Positions 39,437-48,780 of a DNA stretch of 64,000 bases are shown in pieces. Location: the NCBI GenBank assembly GCA_919902775.1, contig CAKKRJ010000001.1, positions 56,156 through 120,155 on the forward strand, in the 5' to 3' direction. Source of the DNA: Burkholderiaceae bacterium (lineage in GTDB: Bacteria; Pseudomonadota; Gammaproteobacteria; Burkholderiales; Burkholderiaceae_C). A program made the position numbers and the translations under genes. The notes beneath the pieces were generated by a model. That model saw only the letters and a list, made by a program, of their open reading frames with translations, was not told where the DNA came from and ran no database searches. Position 1 is the first letter of the stretch; each line of letters begins with the position of its first letter.

Positions 39437-40687
39437 ATGGCTATCGTAGAAGTCAAAGTTCCCCAACTCTCCGAGTCCGTGGCAGAAGCCACCATGCTGC
39501 AGTGGAAAAAGAAAGTCGGCGAAGCCGTCGCTGCCGATGAAATCCTGATCGAAATCGAGACCGACAAGGTTGTGCTCGAAGTGCCCGCACCTGCGGCTGG
39601 TGTGATCTCCGAAATCATCGTGGCAGATGGCGGCACCGTGGCCGCCGAACAACTGATTGCCCGCATCGACACCGAAGGCAAAGCCGGTGCCGTTGCTGCA
39701 GCCCCCGCCGCTGCGGTGGCTGCAGCGCCTGCTGCGGCTCCCGTGGCTGCTGCGGCCACTGGCGGCAACATGGCCGGTGTGGCCATGCCCGCAGCCGCCA
39801 AGCTGATGGCCGACAACCAGCTGGCCGCTGGCTCGGTGGCTGGTTCCGGCAAAGACGGTCGCGTCACCAAGGGCGATGTGCTGTCGGCCGTGGCCGGTGG
39901 CGTCAAGTCGACGGCGGCGGTCATCCCCACAGGCGCACCGACCAAAGCATTGCCCCAAGTGGCCGCACCTGCGGTGGCTTTGGGCGACCGTCCAGAGCAA
40001 CGCGTGCCCATGACCCGTCTGCGCGCACGCGTGGCCGAGCGTTTGTTGCAATCGCAATCGACCAACGCCATCTTGACCACGTTCAACGAAATCAACATGG
40101 CGCCTGTCATGGACATGCGCAAGCGCATGCAAGAGCGTTTCGAGAAAGAACACGGCGTGAAGCTCGGCTTCATGAGCTTCTTCGTCAAAGCCGCAGTGCA
40201 TGCCTTGAAGAAGTTCCCTGTGTTGAACGCCTCGGTGGACGGCAACGACATCGTGTACCACGGCTACTTCGACATCGGTATCGCTGTAGGCTCGCCACGC
40301 GGTTTGGTGGTGCCCATTTTGCGCAACGCCGACCAGATGAGTTTTGCCGACATCGAGAAGAAGATTGCCGAATTCGGCGTGAAAGCCCGTGACGGCAAAT
40401 TGGGCATCGAAGAGATGACCGGCGGTACCTTCTCGATCTCGAACGGCGGCACCTTCGGCTCGATGATGTCCACCCCCATCATCAACCCACCCCAGTCTGC
40501 GATTTTGGGCGTGCACGCGACCAAAGACCGCGCCATGGTGGAAAACGGCCAAGTCGTGGTTCGCCCCATGAACTACTTTGCGATGTCTTACGACCACCGC
40601 ATCATCGACGGCCGCGAAGCCGTGCTGGGCCTGGTCGCCATGAAGGAAGCGCTGGAAGACCCAGCCCGCCTGCTGTTCGACATCTGA
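39437..40687 (+). CDS. sucB: Dihydrolipoyllysine succinyltransferase (E2 of 2-oxoglutarate dehydrogenase)
   Basis: Core of the complex; transfers the succinyl group to CoA. The 416 residues comprise one lipoyl domain (lipoyl-lysine Lys44 in [11 protein letters not shown]), an Ala/Pro-rich swinging linker (about 78-112), a peripheral-subunit-binding domain ([23 protein letters not shown] region) and a catalytic domain ending with [14 protein letters not shown], which holds the catalytic His and Asp. It starts 44 bases after sucA. A terminator follows before lpdA. Confidence 0.97.
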   Translation: MAIVEVKVPQLSESVAEATMLQWKKKVGEAVAADEILIEIETDKVVLEVPAPAAGVISEIIVADGGTVAAEQLIARIDTEGKAGAVAAAPAAAVAAAPAAAPVAAAATGGNMAGVAMPAAAKLMADNQLAAGSVAGSGKDGRVTKGDVLSAVAGGVKSTAAVIPTGAPTKALPQVAAPAVALGDRPEQRVPMTRLRARVAERLLQSQSTNAILTTFNEINMAPVMDMRKRMQERFEKEHGVKLGFMSFFVKAAVHALKKFPVLNASVDGNDIVYHGYFDIGIAVGSPRGLVVPILRNADQMSFADIEKKIAEFGVKARDGKLGIEEMTGGTFSISNGGTFGSMMSTPIINPPQSAILGVHATKDRAMVENGQVVVRPMNYFAMSYDHRIIDGREAVLGLVAMKEALEDPARLLFDI

Positions 40688-40703
40688 TCCCCTTGTTTTG
40701 AAT

Positions 40704-40727
40704 GCCCCCTCCCAAGGGGGCGTTTTT
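40704..40727 (+). terminator. Terminator between sucB and lpdA
   Basis: GCCCCCT (40704-40710), loop CCCA, AGGGGGC (40715-40721), then G and TTTTT. It is well formed and only 20 bases before the lpdA start. Confidence 0.8.
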
Positions 40728-40746
40728 CATCCAGAAGACATTTACC

Positions 40747-42174
40747 ATGAGCAAACAATTCGACGTCGTCGTCATCGGCGGTGGCCCTGGTGGCTACATT
40801 GCAGCCATTCGCGCTGCCCAACTCGGTTTCCAGGTCGCTTGCATCGACGAGTGGACCAACGCAGCCGGTGGCCCAGCGCCCGGCGGCACCTGCACCAACG
40901 TGGGCTGCATTCCCTCCAAGGCCTTGCTGCAATCGAGCGAGCACTTTGACCACGCCAACCACCATTTCGCAGAGCACGGCATTTCTGCCAAGGACGTGAA
41001 GATGGACGTGGCCAAGATGATTGCCCGCAAGGACAGCGTTGTGAAGCAAAACAACGATGGCATCTTGTACCTGTTGAAGAAAAACAAGGTCACGTTTTTC
41101 CACGGTCGCGGCAGCTTTGCGGGCCAAGCCGAAGGCGGCTACACCATCAAGGTCGCTGGCAAGACGGAAGAATCCATCACCGCCAAGCAAGTCATCATCG
41201 CCACCGGCTCCAACGCCCGTGCCTTGCCGGGCACGCCGTTTGACGAAGTCAACGTGTTGTCGAATGACGGCGCTTTGCGCGTGGGTGCTGTGCCCAAGAA
41301 GCTGGCGCTCATCGGCTCCGGCGTGATCGGCCTGGAAATGGGCTCGGTCTGGCGTCGTTTGGGCTCGGAAGTCACCATCCTTGAAGGTCTGCCGACCTTC
41401 CTGGGCGCCGTGGATGAGCAAATCGCCAAGGAAGCCAAAAAGGCTTTTGACAAACAAGGTCTGAAGATTGAGCTCGGCGTGAAAGTCGGCGAGATCGTCA
41501 ACGGCAAGAAGGGTGTCACCGTCAACTACACCAATGCCAAGGGCGAAGCCGTGGTGCTGGATGCTGACAAGCTGATCATCTCGATCGGCCGCGTGCCCAA
41601 CACCGTTGGCCTGAACACCGCAGCCGTGGGCTTGCAGCTGGACGAGCGCGGCGCGGTGGTGGTCGACGCCGAGTGCAAAACCAACCTGCCCGGCGTGTGG
41701 GCGGTGGGCGACGTGGTGCGTGGCCCGATGCTTGCGCACAAAGCCGAAGAAGAAGGCGTTGCCGTGGCCGAGCGCATCGCTGGCCAACACGGGCACGTCA
41801 ACTTCAACACCATCCCCTGGGTCATCTACACCAGCCCCGAGATCGCTTGGGTGGGCCGCACCGAGCAGCAGCTCAAAGCCGACGGCGTGGCGTACAAGGC
41901 GGGCACCTTCCCGTTCTTGGCCAACGGCCGCGCACGCGCCTTGGGTGACACCACCGGCATGGTGAAGTTTTTGGCCGATGCCACGACCGACGAAATCCTG
42001 GGTGTGCACATCGTGGGCCCGATGGCGTCTGAGCTGATTTCCGAGGCCGTCGTGGCGATGGAATTCCGCGCCAGTGCCGAAGACATCGCCCGCATTTGCC
42101 ACGCGCATCCTTCGTTGTCTGAAGCGACCAAGGAAGCGGCTTTGGCGGTGGACAAGCGCAGCTTGAACTTCTGA
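40747..42174 (+). CDS. lpdA: Dihydrolipoyl dehydrogenase (E3)
   Basis: Flavoprotein that reoxidises the lipoyl groups of E2 with NAD+. The 475 residues show the N-terminal FAD motif [14 protein letters not shown], the redox-active disulfide Cys49/Cys54 ([13 protein letters not shown]), an NAD-binding site ([16 protein letters not shown]) and the C-terminal His-Glu dyad ([15 protein letters not shown]). ATG 40747 was chosen; an earlier in-frame start would include the terminator. Its position shows it serves the sucAB complex. Confidence 0.97.
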   Translation: MSKQFDVVVIGGGPGGYIAAIRAAQLGFQVACIDEWTNAAGGPAPGGTCTNVGCIPSKALLQSSEHFDHANHHFAEHGISAKDVKMDVAKMIARKDSVVKQNNDGILYLLKKNKVTFFHGRGSFAGQAEGGYTIKVAGKTEESITAKQVIIATGSNARALPGTPFDEVNVLSNDGALRVGAVPKKLALIGSGVIGLEMGSVWRRLGSEVTILEGLPTFLGAVDEQIAKEAKKAFDKQGLKIELGVKVGEIVNGKKGVTVNYTNAKGEAVVLDADKLIISIGRVPNTVGLNTAAVGLQLDERGAVVVDAECKTNLPGVWAVGDVVRGPMLAHKAEEEGVAVAERIAGQHGHVNFNTIPWVIYTSPEIAWVGRTEQQLKADGVAYKAGTFPFLANGRARALGDTTGMVKFLADATTDEILGVHIVGPMASELISEAVVAMEFRASAEDIARICHAHPSLSEATKEAALAVDKRSLNF

Positions 42175-42234
42175 GTCTTTGACGCGCCCGAAACAGTGGT
42201 TTTGGGCGAGTTGGGTTAAAGTTCTGCATCCCTG

Positions 42235-42266
42235 AAAACCCGGGCCTGGTCCCGGGTTTTGTTTTT
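42235..42266 (+). terminator. Terminator after lpdA
   Basis: AAAACCCGGG (42235-42244), loop CCTGGT, CCCGGGTTTT (42251-42260), then GTTTTT. This 10-bp perfect stem is flanked by A and T runs and may work on both strands. Confidence 0.88.
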
Positions 42267-42287
42267 GAATCGAAGAGCCCATCACCC

Positions 42288-43385
42288 ATGTCAGTGCGTG
42301 CCGTTTACGAAGAAGAGCTGCAAAAACGCGGTTACCAAAGCGACCCTGCACAGTTGCGGGCCATCGAGGCTTTGGAGCGCTGTGCCAGCGAATGGTCGGT
42401 GTACAAATCCAAGCGCTCCAACGCGCTGAAAAAGCTGCTCAGTCGCCCGGCCATCCCCAAGGGGGTGTACATGTTTGGCGGCGTGGGGCGCGGCAAAAGT
42501 TTCTTGATGGATTGTTTTTTTGCCGCCGTGCCGATCCAGCGCAAGACGCGTTTGCATTTCCACGAGTTCATGCGCGAAGTGCACCGCGAACTCACAGCCA
42601 TGCAGGGCACCGTGAACCCGCTGGACGAATTGGGCAAACGCATGGCCAAGCGTTACCGCCTGATCTGCTTTGATGAATTCCATGTCGCCGACATCACCGA
42701 TGCCATGATTTTGCACCGCCTGCTGGTGGCGCTGTTCGACAACGGTGTGGGGTTTGTGACCACCTCCAACTTCGAGCCCAAGGGTCTGTACCCGGATGGT
42801 TTGCACCGCGACCGCATCTTGCCCGCCATTGACTTGCTCAATGAACGCATGCAGGTGCTGAATGTGGACAACGGCACCGACTACCGCCGTCGCACGCTGG
42901 AGATGGTCAAGCTCTACCACACGCCCTTGTGTGAGCAGGCCGATGCGCAAATGCACGACGCCTTCAACCGCCTGGCCACCGGCCCCGACGAAGACCCGGT
43001 GTTGCACATCGAAGCCCGTCAAATCCATGCCCGGCGCCGTGCGGGCGATGTGGTCTGGTTTGACTTCAAGGCCATTTGCGGTGGCCCGCGTTCGCAAAAC
43101 GATTACCTCGAAATTGCCACCCAGTACCACACCGTCTTGCTGAGCAATGTGCCGCACATGCCGGTGAGCATGGCGTCCGAGGCGCGGCGCTTCACCTGGT
43201 TGATCGATGTGTTGTACGACCGCCGCGTCAAGTTGATCATGTCGGCCGCTGTGGCACCAGAGGAGCTGTACACCGCAGGCCCCATGGCGCATGAGTTTCC
43301 GCGCACCGTCTCGCGCCTGCACGAAATGCAGTCCAGTGAGTTTCTGGCCCTGGAGCACCGCACGGTGGACACGCACATCACATGA
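42288..43385 (+). CDS. zapE: Cell division protein ZapE (AFG1-type ATPase)
   Basis: P-loop ATPase (365 residues) related to mitochondrial AFG1; in E. coli ZapE associates with the Z ring and destabilises FtsZ polymers under stress. The Walker A motif GGVGRGKS spans 64-71, Walker B is LICFDEFHVADI (Asp129, Glu130), and the sensor stretch is FVTTSNFEPKGLYPDGLHRD. It lies between lpdA and a small secreted-protein gene whose ATG overlaps its stop; lpdA-zapE adjacency is common in this group of bacteria. Confidence 0.93.
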   Translation: MSVRAVYEEELQKRGYQSDPAQLRAIEALERCASEWSVYKSKRSNALKKLLSRPAIPKGVYMFGGVGRGKSFLMDCFFAAVPIQRKTRLHFHEFMREVHRELTAMQGTVNPLDELGKRMAKRYRLICFDEFHVADITDAMILHRLLVALFDNGVGFVTTSNFEPKGLYPDGLHRDRILPAIDLLNERMQVLNVDNGTDYRRRTLEMVKLYHTPLCEQADAQMHDAFNRLATGPDEDPVLHIEARQIHARRRAGDVVWFDFKAICGGPRSQNDYLEIATQYHTVLLSNVPHMPVSMASEARRFTWLIDVLYDRRVKLIMSAAVAPEELYTAGPMAHEFPRTVSRLHEMQSSEFLALEHRTVDTHIT

Positions 43386-43720
43386 AACGCTTGATATTGG
43401 CCGTCTGGGTCGCATTGACCACCCCCTGGCTGGGCGCGCAGTCCTTGGTGGGTGAGCCCGAATTCATCCGCGTTCAGCGGGAACACATCGCCAGCCAGCG
43501 TGCCGAGGTCATGGCGGTTTATCAGCAAGAGGCCCGGGCCTGCTGGCAAAATTTTGCCGTGAACGCCTGTCTCAGTGCGGCCCGCAAAAACCGCCGTGCA
43601 GCGCTGGAGCCCTTGCGCCAGCAAGACCTGTTGTTGAATGCCCAAGAACGCCAGTGGCGCACCGAACAGCGCAGTTTGCGACTGGAAGGCAAGCAGCCAG
43701 AAAACCGCAACCCACCATGA
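43382..43720 (+). CDS. Small secreted protein of unknown function, two cysteines
   Basis: Not recognised by name. The 112 residues begin with a signal peptide (MKRLILAVWVALTTPWLGA, probable cut after Ala19), so the product is periplasmic. The mature part is mostly helical and rich in Arg, Gln and Glu, probably a coiled coil, with Cys54 and Cys63 spaced for a disulfide within ACWQNFAVNACLSAAR. The start overlaps the zapE stop (ATGA) and its own stop overlaps the next gene, so it belongs to the same message. Confidence 0.78.
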   Translation: MKRLILAVWVALTTPWLGAQSLVGEPEFIRVQREHIASQRAEVMAVYQQEARACWQNFAVNACLSAARKNRRAALEPLRQQDLLLNAQERQWRTEQRSLRLEGKQPENRNPP

Positions 43721-43935
43721 CACACGAAGCGCCTGAAGACCTGCGTTCGCCGCAACGCCAGTTGATCGAGTGGCAAATGGCCCACGCCGACCTGGATGCC
43801 TTGATTGACCAGGCGGTGGGGGCGCCCCTGCCGCTGGACGAACTGTTGTTGCGGCGCTTGAAAAAACGCCGCCTTGCGCTGCGCGATCAAATTGCCCAAT
43901 TGCAGTCTATGCTGGTCCCCAAGGAGCCCGCTTGA
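43717..43935 (+). CDS. DUF465/YdcH-family small protein
   Basis: A 72-residue helical hairpin protein with the family pattern: HADLDALIDQ, then LPLDELLLRRLKKRRLALRDQIAQL. Function unknown. The ATG at 43717 overlaps the previous stop (ATGA), and the stop overlaps the TTG start of the helicase gene that follows. Single coiled-coil proteins of this kind are often cytoplasmic. Confidence 0.8.
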   Translation: MTHEAPEDLRSPQRQLIEWQMAHADLDALIDQAVGAPLPLDELLLRRLKKRRLALRDQIAQLQSMLVPKEPA

Positions 43936-46073
43936 GTTTGTTGCTGCAAAGGGTGGCCGAGACCTTGTCCAGCCACGGTGCGTTGGCCCAGGCGGTGCCC
44001 GGCTTTCAGCCTCGGGCCGGGCAAACCGACATGGCCATGGCGGTGGGCCAGACGCTGGAGCAGGGCGGACAACTGGTGGTGGAGGCGGGCACGGGCGTTG
44101 GCAAAACCTATGCCTATCTGGTGCCCGTTTTGCTCAGTGGTCAGCGGGCTTTGGTCTCTACCGCCACCAAGGCCTTGCAAGACCAATTGTTTTCCCGCGA
44201 CATTCCTCGTTTGGTCGAGGTGCTGGGTTTGCCCATTCGCGTGGCTTTGCTGAAAGGGCGCTCCAATTACCTGTGCTTGCACCGCATGGAACAGGCGCGG
44301 CACAGTCCCGAGTCGGCCCAGCCGGGTGCCCAGCGTGCGCTGGCCAAAATCGAAACCTGGGCGCAATCCACCCGCACCGGTGACATGGCAGAACTCACGG
44401 GCCTGGACGAGCGTTCATCCTTGTGGCCCCTGGTGACGTCGACGCGGGACAACTGTCTGGGCTCCAGCTGCCCGCGCTACCGGGCCTGCCATGTGAACCT
44501 GGCCCGCAAAGAGGCCATGGCCTCCGATGTGGTGGTCATCAACCACCATCTGTTTTTTGCCGACATGGCCGTGCGCGAGTCGGGGGTGGCCGAGTTGCTG
44601 CCCACCGTGCGCGTCACGGTGTTTGACGAAGCGCATCAGCTCAACGAGATCGGTGTGAATTTTCTGGGGCAGCAACTGTCAACCGTTCAGTTGCTGGAAT
44701 TGTCACGCGATGTGTTGGCCACGGGCCTCCAGTTGGCGCGTGGCTTGGTGGACTGGCATGCCTTGACGGACCGGTTGGAAAAATCTTCCCGCGATCTGCG
44801 CCTGGCTGCGGGCCTGCACCGGGGCTCTGTCCGCTTGCGCTGGACAGAGGCCTGGCCTGAGGGCGTGGAGGAGTCAGAGTGGACGGCGGCTTTGCAGAAC
44901 CTGCAGCAAGCGCTGGCGCAAGTGCAAAGCGGGCTGGACACCGTGGCTGAATTGGCCCCGGATTTTCAGCGCCTGGTCGAACGCACCCGCGAGCTGGGCC
45001 AACAGGCGACCTTGTTTTCTACCCCGCCGGACCCCGAAGGGGTGCGCTGGGCCGAAGTCAGTGCGCAACTGCGTTTGGTGCAGTCGCCGCTGGACATCGC
45101 GCAGGCCTTTTCGGCCTTGACCCGGCCCATGCCTGCGCCCCAGGCTGCGGACGACGCGGATGTGGACAACGCGGATGTGGACAACGCGGATGCATTCGAC
45201 CCGGACTCGGTTCAGGCCTTGTTGGCGGGAGCCCCGCAGCTGGACGCAGACCACCAAGCTGGCCAAGGTGGGGTGGGCCAAAGGGCCTGGATTTTCACGT
45301 CGGCCACCTTGGGGGATGAGCCCAGCCTGCGCTGGTTCACCGAGCCTTGCGGCTTGACCTCGGCGCAGGTGATGCAGGTCACCAGCCCCTTTGACTACGC
45401 ACAGCAAGCCGCGTTGTATGTGCCTGCGCATTTGCCCAAACCGGGTGATCCAGGGCACGCCGGACACGTGGCGCAGTTGGTGGTCGAGGCGGTGCAGTTG
45501 CTCGGGGGTGGAACTTTGGTACTCACGACCACGTTGAACGCCATGCGCGCGATCGGGGAGTATTTGCAAACCCGTCTGGACCCGGCCTCGAACGTGGAAG
45601 TGCTGGTGCAAGGCCAAAGCCCCAAACGGCGTTTGATGGAGCGCTTCAGGGAAGGGTCTGCGCAAGGGCGCTCGGGCTGTGTGCTGGTGGCCTCGGCTTC
45701 TTTTTGGGAGGGCTTTGATGTGCCCGGCGATGCCCTGCAGTTGGTGGTCATCGACAAGTTGCCGTTTCCACCGCCGGGCGATCCCTTGTTTGAGGCGCGC
45801 AGCCAGCGTGTGACACGGGAAGGCCGCAGCGCGTTTGCCGACCACGCTTTGCCGGAGGCCGCCGTGGCGCTCAAGCAAGGGGCAGGGCGCTTGATTCGCA
45901 GTGAAACAGACCGTGGCGTGCTGGTGGTGTGCGACACGCGCCTAGCCACCATGTCGTATGGCCGCAGGCTGGTTCGCGGCTTGCCAGAGATGCGTCGCCT
46001 GAGTGGCCACGCCGAGTTTTTAGCGACCTTGGGTCAATTCACCACAGACGCCACCAAGCCGATGACTTCTTGA
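43932..46073 (+). CDS. DinG/YoaA-family iron-sulfur DNA helicase
   Basis: XPD-like 5'-3' helicase (713 residues). Walker A AGTGVGKT is at 52-59 and DEAH at 232-235. Four cysteines suitable for a 4Fe-4S cluster (Cys115, Cys175, Cys180, Cys186) lie between them, and helicase motifs appear in the C-terminal half (TSATLGDEPSLRWF, FWEGFDVPGDAL, QGAGRLIRSETDRGV). Length is closest to YoaA/DinG. The start is TTG 43932, overlapping the previous stop. An acidic insert (DADVDNADVDNAD) encoded by a 15-bp tandem repeat lies in the middle. Its 3' end overlaps the opposing bamD gene by 35 bases. Confidence 0.9.
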   Translation: MSLLLQRVAETLSSHGALAQAVPGFQPRAGQTDMAMAVGQTLEQGGQLVVEAGTGVGKTYAYLVPVLLSGQRALVSTATKALQDQLFSRDIPRLVEVLGLPIRVALLKGRSNYLCLHRMEQARHSPESAQPGAQRALAKIETWAQSTRTGDMAELTGLDERSSLWPLVTSTRDNCLGSSCPRYRACHVNLARKEAMASDVVVINHHLFFADMAVRESGVAELLPTVRVTVFDEAHQLNEIGVNFLGQQLSTVQLLELSRDVLATGLQLARGLVDWHALTDRLEKSSRDLRLAAGLHRGSVRLRWTEAWPEGVEESEWTAALQNLQQALAQVQSGLDTVAELAPDFQRLVERTRELGQQATLFSTPPDPEGVRWAEVSAQLRLVQSPLDIAQAFSALTRPMPAPQAADDADVDNADVDNADAFDPDSVQALLAGAPQLDADHQAGQGGVGQRAWIFTSATLGDEPSLRWFTEPCGLTSAQVMQVTSPFDYAQQAALYVPAHLPKPGDPGHAGHVAQLVVEAVQLLGGGTLVLTTTLNAMRAIGEYLQTRLDPASNVEVLVQGQSPKRRLMERFREGSAQGRSGCVLVASASFWEGFDVPGDALQLVVIDKLPFPPPGDPLFEARSQRVTREGRSAFADHALPEAAVALKQGAGRLIRSETDRGVLVVCDTRLATMSYGRRLVRGLPEMRRLSGHAEFLATLGQFTTDATKPMTS
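45156..45190 (+). repeat. 15-bp in-frame tandem repeat inside the helicase gene
   Basis: GCGGATGTGGACAAC at 45156-45170 and 45171-45185, with a third start at 45186. The period is a multiple of 3, so copy change keeps the frame and only lengthens an Asp-rich linker. Confidence 0.75.
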
Positions 46074-46845
46074 CCTCTTCGGTCTTGAGGTAGCGGGACT
46101 GGGGGAAGTTTTTTTCAAGCACGCGTTTGCTGTCGTCGCGCAAGGTGGTCATGCCCATGGCTTCGTAAGAACTGACCAGAATGCTCAGCGCTTCTTCGAC
46201 AGCCGGCACGCCCGGGTATTCGGCGATGGCTTGCTGCGCCCGGTTCACGGCGGCCACATGCGCACCCCGGTTGGCGTAGTAACGCGCCACGTGCACTTCG
46301 TAGGCGGCCAAGGCATTCACGATGTGCAGCATGCGCTGGCGTGCTTCGGGGGCGTACTTGGAGTCGGGAAAGCGGGTGCTCAACTCTTTGAAGGCTTCGT
46401 ACGAATCTTTGGCGGCTTTCTGATCGCGCTCGGACAGGTCTTGCCGGGTGAGGAACGAGAACAGGCCCAGGTTGTCGTTGAAATTCACCAGGCCCTTGAG
46501 GTAGATCGCGTAGTCCAGGGCGGGGCTGGCGGGGTGCAAGCGGATGAAGCGGTCCAGGGTCGCAATGGCCTGGATCTTGTCGCCGGTTTTGTACTGGGCG
46601 TAGGCCTTGTCGATTTGGGCCTGTTGCGCCAGAACCGTGCCTGCTGCACGGCCTTCCAGCTTGTCGTAATAGCCGATCGCCTTGTCCCATGCGCCTGCGT
46701 TGGCTTCGTCGCGGGCTTCGCTGTAGATTTTTTCGGGTGTCCAGCCTGCGGTCACGTCTTTGGGGGTGTTGGCGCAGCCCGACAGCCACAGGCTTGCAGC
46801 CAAAACCAGGCCACCTGGAACCATCGATAATCTGAAGCTTCGCAT
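46039..46845 (-). CDS. bamD: Outer membrane assembly lipoprotein BamD
   Basis: Essential lipoprotein of the BAM complex that inserts outer-membrane beta-barrels. The 268 residues have a signal peptide with lipobox LSGC (lipidated Cys24), then five TPR-like repeats (EKIYSEARDEANAGAWDKAIGYYDKLE is cut here to its start EKIYSEARDE; later YLKGLVNFN, FPDSKYAPEARQRM, YYANRGAHVAAVNRAQ). The start at 46845 was chosen for the complete signal peptide. It is divergent from rluD, as in many betaproteobacteria. The stop lies inside the opposing helicase gene. Confidence 0.95.
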   Translation of the reverse strand: MRSFRLSMVPGGLVLAASLWLSGCANTPKDVTAGWTPEKIYSEARDEANAGAWDKAIGYYDKLEGRAAGTVLAQQAQIDKAYAQYKTGDKIQAIATLDRFIRLHPASPALDYAIYLKGLVNFNDNLGLFSFLTRQDLSERDQKAAKDSYEAFKELSTRFPDSKYAPEARQRMLHIVNALAAYEVHVARYYANRGAHVAAVNRAQQAIAEYPGVPAVEEALSILVSSYEAMGMTTLRDDSKRVLEKNFPQSRYLKTEEVKKSSAWWRLW

Positions 46846-46876
46846 CTGTGACACCCTTGTACTGTTGAACACTTTG

Positions 46877-46882
46877 ATTATA
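46877..46882 (-). promoter_or_regulatory. -10 element of bamD promoter
   Basis: A perfect TATAAT on the minus strand, 31 bases upstream of the bamD ATG; the -35 is weak. On the plus strand the same bases overlap a possible rluD promoter (TTGTAC 46857-46862, 16-base spacer, TATATC), so the two promoters may compete. Confidence 0.45.
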
Positions 46883-46897
46883 TCGACCGACCCCGAA

Positions 46898-47899
46898 ATG
46901 GAAGAGCCCTCCGCCTTGGCGGACGATGGGGAACGCGCGCTGGAAGCGGCTGACGAAGAGGTGCGGGTGACCCAGGTGCCGATGGCCTTGCATGGCCAGC
47001 GTCTGGACCGTGCTTTGGCACAAATGGTGCCTGAGTTTTCGCGCAGCTATTTGCAGCAACTGATCGAGCAAGGCGATGCCTTGATCGACGGGCGCGTGGT
47101 GACCAAGGTGTCCACCAAAGTCCGTTTGGGACACCGGGTCGAGGTCACGCTGCGCGCCACGCCGCAGTCGCAGGCGTTTGTGCCGGAAGACATGCCCATC
47201 GAGGTGCTGTATGAAGATGCGCACCTGCGCGTGATCAACAAGCCTGCCGGTTTGGTGGTCCATCCGGCGCCGGGCAATTGGCGGGGCACCCTGCTCAACG
47301 GGCTGCTGGCGCTCGACCCGCAGGCGGCTGATGTGCCCCGGGCGGGCATTGTGCACCGGCTGGACAAAGACACCAGCGGCTTGATGGTGGTCGCGCGCAC
47401 CCGCCAGGCCATGGATGCCCTGGTGCAGAAAATAGCGGCCCGGGATGTGCATCGGCAATATGTGGCATTGGCCCACAAACCCTGGACGGCCCCTTCGCCC
47501 ATGACCGTGGAGGCCGCGATTGGCCGGGACCCCGCAAACCGTTTGCGCATGGCCGTGGTGGACCTGAGCTACCAGTCGGGCAAGACCGCTGCCACCACGA
47601 TCGAGCTGCTCGACCAAAACCACCTGGGCTGTCTGGTGCAGTGCACATTGCACACCGGCCGCACCCACCAGATCCGGGTGCACATGGCCCATACCGGCCA
47701 CCCTTTGGTGGCGGACGCCGTGTACGGGGGCGCCAAGGCCGCCGGCATGGAGCGCCAGGCTTTGCATGCCTGGCATCTGGCTTTTGCCCACCCCATCACC
47801 GGACAGGCAATCGACCTGCGCTGCGCTTTGCCCGCCGACATGGCCCAGGCCCTGTCGGTTTGGGGGCTCAGCTACAATCAGCCCACTCAGGGAGCTTGA
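46898..47899 (+). CDS. rluD: 23S rRNA pseudouridine synthase RluD
   Basis: Makes pseudouridines 1911, 1915 and 1917 in helix 69 of 23S rRNA. The 333 residues hold an S4 domain (about 33-85) and the catalytic domain with Asp156 in HRLDKDTSG, preceded by VINKPAGLVVHP. The start ATG 46898 has no clear ribosome site and lies very close to the possible promoter, so a short or leaderless message is possible. Divergent from bamD, which helps separate RluD from its paralogues. Confidence 0.9.
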   Translation: MEEPSALADDGERALEAADEEVRVTQVPMALHGQRLDRALAQMVPEFSRSYLQQLIEQGDALIDGRVVTKVSTKVRLGHRVEVTLRATPQSQAFVPEDMPIEVLYEDAHLRVINKPAGLVVHPAPGNWRGTLLNGLLALDPQAADVPRAGIVHRLDKDTSGLMVVARTRQAMDALVQKIAARDVHRQYVALAHKPWTAPSPMTVEAAIGRDPANRLRMAVVDLSYQSGKTAATTIELLDQNHLGCLVQCTLHTGRTHQIRVHMAHTGHPLVADAVYGGAKAAGMERQALHAWHLAFAHPITGQAIDLRCALPADMAQALSVWGLSYNQPTQGA

Positions 47900-48002
47900 G
47901 CCGGATTCGCCGGTTCGCGCGCAACCAGGGCTTGGCCAAGGGCCAAAGCCCTCCAGAACGGGGCGGTTTCCATCCGGAAATGGCCATCACCTCTGCACCT
48001 TT

Positions 48003-48023
48003 GACGCCGTGAGGCGTCCTTTT
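48003..48023 (+). terminator. Short terminator before scpB
   Basis: GACGCC (48003-48008), loop GTGA, GGCGTC (48013-48018), then CTTTT. It lies downstream of rluD and 17 bases before the scpB start. The stretch 47900-48002 holds no gene. Confidence 0.6.
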
Positions 48024-48039
48024 CCCGAAAGATCGACAC

Positions 48040-48780
48040 ATGAACACGGCGCAAGCCAAGCGTGTCCTGGAAACGGCCTTGCTCACGGCCGGTCAGCCTT
48101 TGTCACTGCGCGACATGCGCGTGTTGTTTGACGATGCGCTCGGGGCCGACACCCTGCGGCAAATGCTGCAAGATTTACAACAGGAATGGGCCCCGAAAGG
48201 CCTGGAGCTGACCCAGGTGGCCAGCGGCTGGCGGTTCCAAAGCCGGCCCGAGTTGCGGCCCTACCTGGACCGGTTGCATCCCGAAAAACCGCCCAAATAC
48301 ACCCGCGCGGTGCTGGAAACCCTGGCCATCATTGCCTACCGCCAACCGGTCACCCGGGGCGACATGGAAGACATCCGCGGCGTCACCATCAACTCGCAAA
48401 TCCTGAAACAACTGGAAGACCGCGGGTGGGTGGAAGTCATTGGCCACCGTGAAACCGTGGGCCGCCCGGGCTTGTATGCCACGACGCGCCAGTTCCTCGA
48501 CGATTTGGGTCTGGCCGCACTGGACCAGTTGCCCATGTTGTCGCAAGTCGATGGCCAAACCCCGGCTTTGTCGGGCTTGGTGGAGTCGCTGCCAGTGCAG
48601 CCGTCCTTGTCGCTGGAAGACGCCATCAACGCCTTGCCGTTCGACATGCCTGTGGTAGCGGATGCGCAAGACGCCGCCGCAGGCGTGCTGCCCGACCCCC
48701 TTGCTGAACCTCGCCTGTCTGTGAACCCAGACAACCACCCTGACCGTCCGCTGCATGGCGAAGAGTCCACCAATATATGA
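48040..48780 (+). CDS. scpB: Segregation and condensation protein ScpB
   Basis: Winged-helix kleisin-associated subunit of the Smc-ScpAB complex, which organises the chromosome. The 246 residues have two winged-helix domains ([50 protein letters not shown]) and the family block [21 protein letters not shown] Pro/Ala-rich tail follows from about 180. The stop overlaps the rluB start. scpA is not next to it, so the partner must be encoded elsewhere. Confidence 0.93.
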   Translation: MNTAQAKRVLETALLTAGQPLSLRDMRVLFDDALGADTLRQMLQDLQQEWAPKGLELTQVASGWRFQSRPELRPYLDRLHPEKPPKYTRAVLETLAIIAYRQPVTRGDMEDIRGVTINSQILKQLEDRGWVEVIGHRETVGRPGLYATTRQFLDDLGLAALDQLPMLSQVDGQTPALSGLVESLPVQPSLSLEDAINALPFDMPVVADAQDAAAGVLPDPLAEPRLSVNPDNHPDRPLHGEESTNI

